Assembly: GCA_000436735.1 (NCBI GenBank)
Contig: FR887244.1
Coordinates: 49,291 to 59,185, forward strand
Reading direction: 5' to 3'
Length of the DNA stretch: 9,895 nt
Origin: Firmicutes bacterium CAG:170
GTDB taxonomy: Bacteria; Bacillota; Clostridia; Oscillospirales; Oscillospiraceae
A program made the position numbers and the translations under genes. A model generated the notes under the pieces. It saw only the letters and a list, made by a program, of their open reading frames with translations, searched no databases and had not been told where the DNA came from. How positions within the stretch are numbered: position 1 is the stretch's first letter; each line of letters opens with the position of its first letter. Positions 6,395-9,895 of the stretch are shown here, piece after piece.

Positions 6395-7318
6395 TTACTC
6401 CTTACTGCGCTTGAGGAAAAAGTTCAGCGCGGCGTTGATGAGCATGATGAACAGGAAGAGCACCAGCGCGATGGAAAACAGCGCCTGCCGCTGTAAGCCG
6501 CTGGAATAGGACATTTCGCTGGCGGTCGCCGTCGTCATTTCGCTGGCGACCGCCGTCGTCAGGAAGCGCACGCTCTGGAACAGAGACGGCATGTTGGCGA
6601 CGTTGCCGGAGACCATCATGACCGCCATAGCCTCGCCGATGGCGCGTCCGACGCCCAGAACGACCGCAGCCGCGATGCCGCTTTTCGCTGCCGGAACGCT
6701 CACGCGGAACCAGGTTTCAACCGGCGTTGCGCCAAGCGCAAGGGAAGCGTCCTCATACTCAGACGGGACGGCTTCCAGCGCCGTCATGGATACCTTGATG
6801 ATGGAGGGCAGGATCATGATGGCCAGCACGATGATGGCCGCAAGCAGGCTTGCGCCGTCCGGAAGCCCGAAAACCTTTCGGATACCCGGAACCAGCACCA
6901 GCATACCGACCAGGCCGTACACGACCGAAGGAATGCCTGCCAGCAGGCTGACGGCCTCCTCCACCACCGCGCGCAGACGCGGCGAAGCGGCCTTCGCAAG
7001 AAAAACCGCCGTCAGAAAGCCGATGGGCACGCCGAGCACGATGGCGCCGGCCGTACCGTAGATGCTGGTCAGAATGAAGGGTAAAATACCAAACTGAGGC
7101 TCCGCCTGCGTCGAGGCCCATACCCTTCCGAACAGGAATTTTCCAAGGCCGATCTCATGGATCGCCGGGATGCCGCTGATGACGAGATATACCGTGATCA
7201 AAAGCACGCAGCCAACCGTCACCAGTCCCATGACCAGAAAAATTCCGTGAATGATCGACTCAAAGAGCCGGTTGTTCGTTTTTTCGATTTGCCGCAGCAA
7301 GCGGCCATGTGCCATCAT
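6395..7318 (-). CDS. pstC: Phosphate ABC transporter permease PstC
   Basis: PstC is the second channel subunit of the Pst importer. The 307-residue product has a cytoplasmic N-terminus of about 22 residues and a first membrane segment at 24-49. Further segments lie at about 82-108, 124-146, 157-176, 212-236 and 278-300. The EAA-type loop is at 189-210 (EDASLALGATPVETWFRVSVPA). EAVSLLAGIPSVVYGLVGML (121-140) and GVGRAIGEAMAVMMVSGN (222-239) are diagnostic. An 8-residue tandem repeat (254-261 and 262-269) in the loop before the last helix is not expected for the family. Two start codons are adjacent (7318 and 7315). I kept the first, since AAAGGCGG lies ten bases before it, though the ribosome site is weaker than those of its neighbours. 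It is preceded by a 136-base structured gap after pstS. Confidence 0.95.
   Translation of the reverse strand: MMAHGRLLRQIEKTNNRLFESIIHGIFLVMGLVTVGCVLLITVYLVISGIPAIHEIGLGKFLFGRVWASTQAEPQFGILPFILTSIYGTAGAIVLGVPIGFLTAVFLAKAASPRLRAVVEEAVSLLAGIPSVVYGLVGMLVLVPGIRKVFGLPDGASLLAAIIVLAIMILPSIIKVSMTALEAVPSEYEDASLALGATPVETWFRVSVPAAKSGIAAAVVLGVGRAIGEAMAVMMVSGNVANMPSLFQSVRFLTTAVASEMTTATASEMSYSSGLQRQALFSIALVLFLFIMLINAALNFFLKRSKE
6512..6559 (-). repeat. 24-bp tandem duplication inside pstC
   Basis: Two adjacent 24-base units, 6512-6535 and 6536-6559, are identical at 22 of 24 positions; the two differences are neighbouring bases (GT versus AC). On the coding strand they give TTAVASEM (residues 254-261) followed by TTATASEM (262-269). 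Since 24 is a multiple of three the reading frame is kept. The surrounding family pattern is a short loop with one such segment between RFLTT and SYSSGLQRQALF, so one unit looks like an extra copy. Confidence 0.85.
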
Positions 7319-7347
7319 AGACCAAATTCCGCCTTTCTTTTGGTTTC

Positions 7348-7397
7348 CGCCGGCTTACAAACGAACGCAAAGACTTGTGTGCGCTTGTCAGCCGGCG
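7348..7397 (-). promoter_or_regulatory. Hairpin in the pstS-pstC gap, proximal to pstC
   Basis: Bases 7348-7360 and 7385-7397 are inverted repeats of 13 bases with one mismatch. The loop of 24 bases can itself close with CGCA (7366-7369) against TGCG (7380-7383). It lies about 30 bases before the pstC start and leaves the pstC ribosome site free. No T run follows it in the operon direction, so it does not look like a terminator. A role in mRNA stability or processing is an inference. Confidence 0.55.
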
Positions 7398-7404
7398 CAG
7401 GATG

Positions 7405-7440
7405 CTCCGGTGCGGCGATGGCCCGGAGACCATCGCCGCA
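7405..7440 (-). promoter_or_regulatory. Stem-loop after pstS with pseudoknot potential
   Basis: A perfect 11-bp stem (7411-7421 with 7430-7440) begins 14 bases after the pstS stop in the operon direction. Its eight-base loop contains CTCCGG on the minus strand, which is complementary to CCGGAG lying immediately after the stem (7405-7410). The loop and the downstream flank could therefore pair as a compact pseudoknot, or as a competing small hairpin. There is no T tract in the direction of pst transcription; the TTTT at 7441-7444 lies on the plus-strand side. Such an element can protect the pstS message or mark a processing site so that pstS is made in excess over the membrane subunits. Confidence 0.6.
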
Positions 7441-7454
7441 TTTTGCAGATCATG

Positions 7455-8282
7455 CTACAGGCACTGCACCGCCGCCCGGGTGGAGCCTTGCCCCGCCCGG
7501 GGAGAGATGAGGCTTGCCGCGTCAGAGGACAGAGCAAAGTCGAAGAACTTCTGCGCTGCATCCGAGAGCTTCGTGCCTTCCTTGGTGACCAGAACGAACG
7601 GACGCTGAACCTTGTAGCTGCCGTCCTTGACGGTCGCTTCGGTGGCCGTCACGCCTTCCACGCTCAGCGCCTTGACGCTGTCCTTGAGCGCTGCCAGAGA
7701 GGCGTAGCCGATGGCTGCCGGGTTCTGGGAGACGGTGGTGATCACGTCGCCGGTGGAGGTCAGCTCCTGACGGTACTGGCAGGCGTCCTTCGTGCCGGTG
7801 ATGGACTCGAAGCCGTCGCGGGTACCGGAGCCGGCTTCGCGGCCGATCAGGACGATCTCTGCATCCTCGCCGCCGACATCCTTCCAGTTGGTGATCTCGC
7901 CGGTGTAGATCTTTGCGATCTGGTCGATGCTCAGGTCGGAAACGGGGTTGTCCGGATGGACGATAATGGCGATGCCGTCCAGCGCGACGGTCGTGCCGAC
8001 AAGGCCGGAGGCCTTTTCCTCATCCTTCAGAGCGCGGCTGGAAAGACCGATGTCGCAGCGTCCTTCGGAGACGGCGGTGATGCCGGAGCCGGAGCCGGTG
8101 GGGTTGTAGGTAAAGCTGATGCCGTCGTTATCCTTCATGAACTGCTCACCGAGGGCGCCGATCACCTTTTCCATCGAGGTCGAGCCGTCGGTCGAAACAC
8201 TGCCGGATTCCTTCTTTGCACAGCCAGCCAGTGCGGCGACTGCCAGCACCAGAATGAGTGCAAGACATACGAATTTTTTCAT
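7455..8282 (-). CDS. pstS: Phosphate-binding lipoprotein PstS
   Basis: PstS is the extracellular phosphate-binding component of the importer, anchored to the membrane by lipid. The signal peptide (1-20) ends in the lipobox LAGC with Cys21 as the acylated residue. Phosphate-contacting motifs are visible at TDGSTSMEKVI (31-41), PTGSGSGI (61-68), SSRALKDEE (81-89) and REAGSGTRDGFE (148-159). At 275 residues it is close to the normal length for short clostridial PstS proteins. The start is supported by AAAGGAG upstream. The C-terminus is odd. After SSDAASLIS it reads PRAGQGSTRAAVQCL, while an adjacent reading frame of the same DNA ends GGGAVPVA and a TGA at 7450-7452, which resembles the usual ending of these proteins. 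A small insertion and a 21-base duplication appear to have rewritten the tail. The binding site lies well upstream of the change, so function is probably kept. Confidence 0.94.
   Translation of the reverse strand: MKKFVCLALILVLAVAALAGCAKKESGSVSTDGSTSMEKVIGALGEQFMKDNDGISFTYNPTGSGSGITAVSEGRCDIGLSSRALKDEEKASGLVGTTVALDGIAIIVHPDNPVSDLSIDQIAKIYTGEITNWKDVGGEDAEIVLIGREAGSGTRDGFESITGTKDACQYRQELTSTGDVITTVSQNPAAIGYASLAALKDSVKALSVEGVTATEATVKDGSYKVQRPFVLVTKEGTKLSDAAQKFFDFALSSDAASLISPRAGQGSTRAAVQCL
7472..7518 (-). repeat. Imperfect GC-rich tandem repeat at the 3' end of pstS
   Basis: CCGCCCGGG occurs at 7472-7480 and again 21 bases later at 7493-7501. Each copy is followed by a similar GAG(C/G)CTTGCC element (7483-7492 and 7509-7518). 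The two units are 21 and 26 bases long, so the second differs from the first by a five-base gap. The repeat falls in the last codons of pstS and includes the point where the expected reading frame appears to be lost. Confidence 0.6.
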
Positions 8283-8332
8283 TTCTTTTTCTCCTTTGTT
8301 TTCATATTGTTTTGATTTCCGATCACGCTACA

Positions 8333-8387
8333 AGCATACCGCCGGTGCGTAAAATCAGAAAGCTTTCTTTTGTAAAATCCATGTCAA
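8333..8387 (-). promoter_or_regulatory. Candidate Pho box and promoter of the pst operon
   Basis: On the minus strand TTGACA (8387-8382) is followed exactly 11 bases later by TTTACA (8376-8371). TTTTAC (8354-8349) falls in the same register 22 bases further on. Hexamers of the TT(A/T/C)ACA type repeated every 11 bases are the established binding pattern of PhoP/PhoB regulators. A TATGCT (8338-8333) can serve as a -10 box about ten bases after the last hexamer, with no good -35 at 17-bp spacing, as expected of an activator-dependent promoter. The leader would be about 45 bases. One hexamer of the four-hexamer series (8365-8360, AAGCTT) does not match. Confidence 0.6.
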
Positions 8388-8399
8388 ATGAATTTCGGA

Positions 8400-8428
8400 T
8401 TGCACTTTCCGCAATTTCAAGGTATGAT
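8400..8428 (+). promoter_or_regulatory. Promoter of the fructokinase-alcohol dehydrogenase unit
   Basis: TTGCAC (8400-8405) and TATGAT (8423-8428) are separated by exactly 17 bases, a good vegetative promoter. Transcription would begin near 8435 and give a leader of about 57 bases containing a small hairpin (TCCGG 8449-8453 with CCGGA 8460-8464) and the ribosome site AAAAGGAG (8477-8484). The -35 box is only 12 bases from the nearest Pho-box hexamer of the divergent pst promoter, so binding there could affect both promoters. Confidence 0.7.
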
Positions 8429-8491
8429 ATACAAAATCGATACACCGCTCCGGCACGCACCGGATATTTAAGGATCAAAAGGAGAAAACAT

Positions 8492-9460
8492 ATGCGCTCT
8501 GAATATGACGTGATCGCTCTCGGCGAGCTTCTGATCGATTTTGCCTGCAAGGAAACGGACGCGGACGGATATCCCGTCATGGCCGCGCACCCCGGCGGCG
8601 CTCCGGCGAATTTTCTCGCCGCGCTGACGCGCTTCGGCGCGAAAACGAGCATGATCGGCAAGGTCGGCGCGGATACCTTCGGCAAGCTGCTGCTCGGCAC
8701 GCTGGAAAAGGCCGGGATCGGCACGGAGGGCATGATTGAGGCTCCTGACGTTTTTACGACGCTCGCATTCGTGACCTTCGACCCCGACGGCGACCGGCAC
8801 TTCGCCTTTGCCCGCAAGCCCGGCGCAGACACCTGTCTGCGCAAGGATGAAATTTCCACGGAGCTTCTGGACCGCACGCGCATTCTGCACTTCGGGACGC
8901 TCTCCCTGACCGACGAGCCTGCGCGCTCGGCGACGCAGTTCGCCGTTGCGTATGCAAAGGAGCACGGAAAGCTCATTACCTTCGACCCCAATCTCCGCAA
9001 GCCGCTCTGGAATGATCTTGCGCAGGCAAAGGAGCAAATGCTCTGGGGCCTGCGGCAGGCGGACGTTGTAAAGATCAGCGACGAGGAGGTCTCCTTCCTC
9101 TTCGGAGACATTTCCTATGAGGAAGCCGCGCAGAAGCTTCTGAACGAGTTCGGCATCCGGCTCGTTTTTGTCACGCTCGGCAAAAACGGCTGCCTGTTCG
9201 CAAACCGCAATGCCGTTGGCACCGTCCCTGCCCTCACCGGCCTTCACACCATCGACACCACCGGCGCGGGCGATATTTTCGGCGGCTCTGCCGTCTGGAA
9301 GCTGCTCCAGACCGGGAAAGCGCCGGAGGCGCTGGACGGCACGGAGCTGGAAGAGATCGTCCGCTTTGCATGCACCAGCGCGGGACTCTCGACGGAAAAG
9401 CCGGGCGGCATTTCCAGCGTTCCCGCGTTCGAGGATGTCTGCGCCCGCGCGGGGCTTTGA
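8492..9460 (+). CDS. scrK: PfkB-family fructokinase
   Basis: This is a cytoplasmic ATP-dependent sugar kinase of the PfkB/ribokinase family, most likely phosphorylating fructose to fructose 6-phosphate. The 322-residue product has the N-terminal substrate-binding signature GGAPANFLAALTRFG (35-49), KVGADTFG (57-64), the DPNLRKPLW segment (165-173) that is typical of fructokinases, KISDEEVSFLFG (194-205) and the C-terminal PfkB signature DTTGAGDIFGG (255-265) with catalytic base Asp261. I placed the start at ATG 8492 because AAAAGGAG lies seven bases upstream and the protein aligns with the family from there; longer in-frame starts cross the promoter. It is read divergently from pstS. An alcohol dehydrogenase gene follows 32 bases after its stop. 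Other PfkB sugar kinases cannot be excluded without a search. Confidence 0.88.
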   Translation: MRSEYDVIALGELLIDFACKETDADGYPVMAAHPGGAPANFLAALTRFGAKTSMIGKVGADTFGKLLLGTLEKAGIGTEGMIEAPDVFTTLAFVTFDPDGDRHFAFARKPGADTCLRKDEISTELLDRTRILHFGTLSLTDEPARSATQFAVAYAKEHGKLITFDPNLRKPLWNDLAQAKEQMLWGLRQADVVKISDEEVSFLFGDISYEEAAQKLLNEFGIRLVFVTLGKNGCLFANRNAVGTVPALTGLHTIDTTGAGDIFGGSAVWKLLQTGKAPEALDGTELEEIVRFACTSAGLSTEKPGGISSVPAFEDVCARAGL

Positions 9461-9492
9461 CCCGCACGCAGAAATTCAGGAGCTGTGATCGT

Positions 9493-9895
9493 ATGAAAAA
9501 CGGAAAAACCATTCTTTACCGCGTCTACCAGGGCGCAATGGCGCTGGCTCTCCGCGTGCTTCCGGAGAAAAAGCAGGAGCTTGTGACCGGAAACGGAAGC
9601 TTTCTCAAGGCCGCCGTCATTCTCAAGCAGCATGGCGTACACAAGGTGCAGATCGTGACGACTGCCGGAACTGTCCGCCGCGGAACGCTTGCGCCGCTGC
9701 TCTCCGAGCTGGAAAGCAAGGGCATTGAAGCCGCCGTGTTCGACGGCGTCCGTCCGGACCCCGATCTTTCCTGCATCGAGCACGCCGCGAAAAGCTACCG
9801 CGACGAGGGCTGCGACGCCTTTCTGAGCGTCGGCGGCGGCTCCGCCATCGACTGCACCAAGCTGGCCGCCGCCCGCACGGTCAAGCCGGAACAGC
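9493..9895 (+). CDS. Iron-containing alcohol dehydrogenase, N-terminal part (runs off window)
   Basis: An open frame starts at ATG 9493, ten bases after AGGAG (9478-9482), and continues without a stop to the window edge, giving 134 complete codons of a protein that is normally about 380-400 residues. The nucleotide-binding region shows KVQIVTTAGTVRRG (57-70), GIEAAVFDGVRPDPD and the family motif GGGSAIDCTKLAAA, the counterpart of the usual GGGSxxDxAK. The metal-binding His and Asp residues lie beyond the window. Members of this family are NAD(P)H- and Fe2+-dependent dehydrogenases for short alcohols, diols or aldehydes; the substrate cannot be told from this part. It is the second gene of the fructokinase unit, 32 bases downstream, with no terminator between them. 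Confidence 0.85.
   Translation, partial: MKNGKTILYRVYQGAMALALRVLPEKKQELVTGNGSFLKAAVILKQHGVHKVQIVTTAGTVRRGTLAPLLSELESKGIEAAVFDGVRPDPDLSCIEHAAKSYRDEGCDAFLSVGGGSAIDCTKLAAARTVKPEQ

Noticed and set aside
7411..7444. The hairpin plus TTTT read as a plus-strand terminator
   Set aside because: No plus-strand gene precedes it, and on the transcribed minus strand no T run follows the stem, so I treat it as an mRNA structure of the pst transcript.
8258..8491. Longer in-frame start for the fructokinase at 8258
   Set aside because: It would begin inside pstS and cross both divergent promoters; the ATG at 8492 has a good ribosome site and matches the family start.

Overview
The window looks like a chromosomal segment from a GC-rich, low-motility-of-genes Firmicute of the class Clostridia, most likely an Oscillospiraceae/Ruminococcaceae-type gut anaerobe. 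This rests on strong AGGAG-type ribosome sites before nearly every gene, a TM1586-type nitroreductase, a lipoprotein PstS, and a B. subtilis-like TTGACA/TTTACA Pho box. No marker gene is present, so the placement is an inference. There are no RNA genes, CRISPR arrays or insertion sequences, and no gene-free stretch longer than about 210 bases.

Layout. Bases 1-61 may hold the tail of an upstream gene, followed by a 13-bp stem terminator. A plus-strand FMN nitroreductase (183-917) follows, with its own TGn-TATAAT promoter. It converges on a large minus-strand operon, and the two share a 12-bp hairpin that probably terminates both. Read in its own direction (8282 to 980) the operon is pstS, a structured 136-base gap, pstC, pstA, a pyridoxamine/pyridoxal kinase, pstB, phoU, an OmpR/PhoB-type response regulator and the sensor kinase phoR. 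From pstA onward, every stop codon overlaps the next start codon by 1-4 bases. A divergent control region (8283-8491) carries a candidate Pho box for pstS and a TTGCAC-17-TATGAT promoter for a plus-strand sugar operon: a PfkB-family fructokinase, then an iron-containing alcohol dehydrogenase that runs off the end of the window.

How the genes work together. PstS captures phosphate outside the cell, PstC and PstA form the channel, and PstB drives it with ATP. PhoU links transporter activity to the PhoR sensor, and PhoR phosphorylates the regulator that presumably binds upstream of pstS. The operon therefore encodes its own control circuit. The foreign element is the vitamin B6 kinase between pstA and pstB. 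It is bracketed by a 19-bp perfect direct repeat that supplies, at each edge, the last five codons and stop of one gene plus the ribosome site and start of the next. Removing the kinase and one repeat copy would restore a perfect pstA-pstB overlap, so the kinase looks like a cargo gene added without breaking translational coupling.

Other points of interest are a 24-bp tandem duplication in pstC that adds eight residues to a predicted extracellular loop, a rearranged and probably frameshifted C-terminus of pstS, and two hairpins with pseudoknot potential between pstS and pstC. I did not find an entirely new system; the repeat-flanked pdxK insertion in the pst operon is the strongest candidate for something undescribed.
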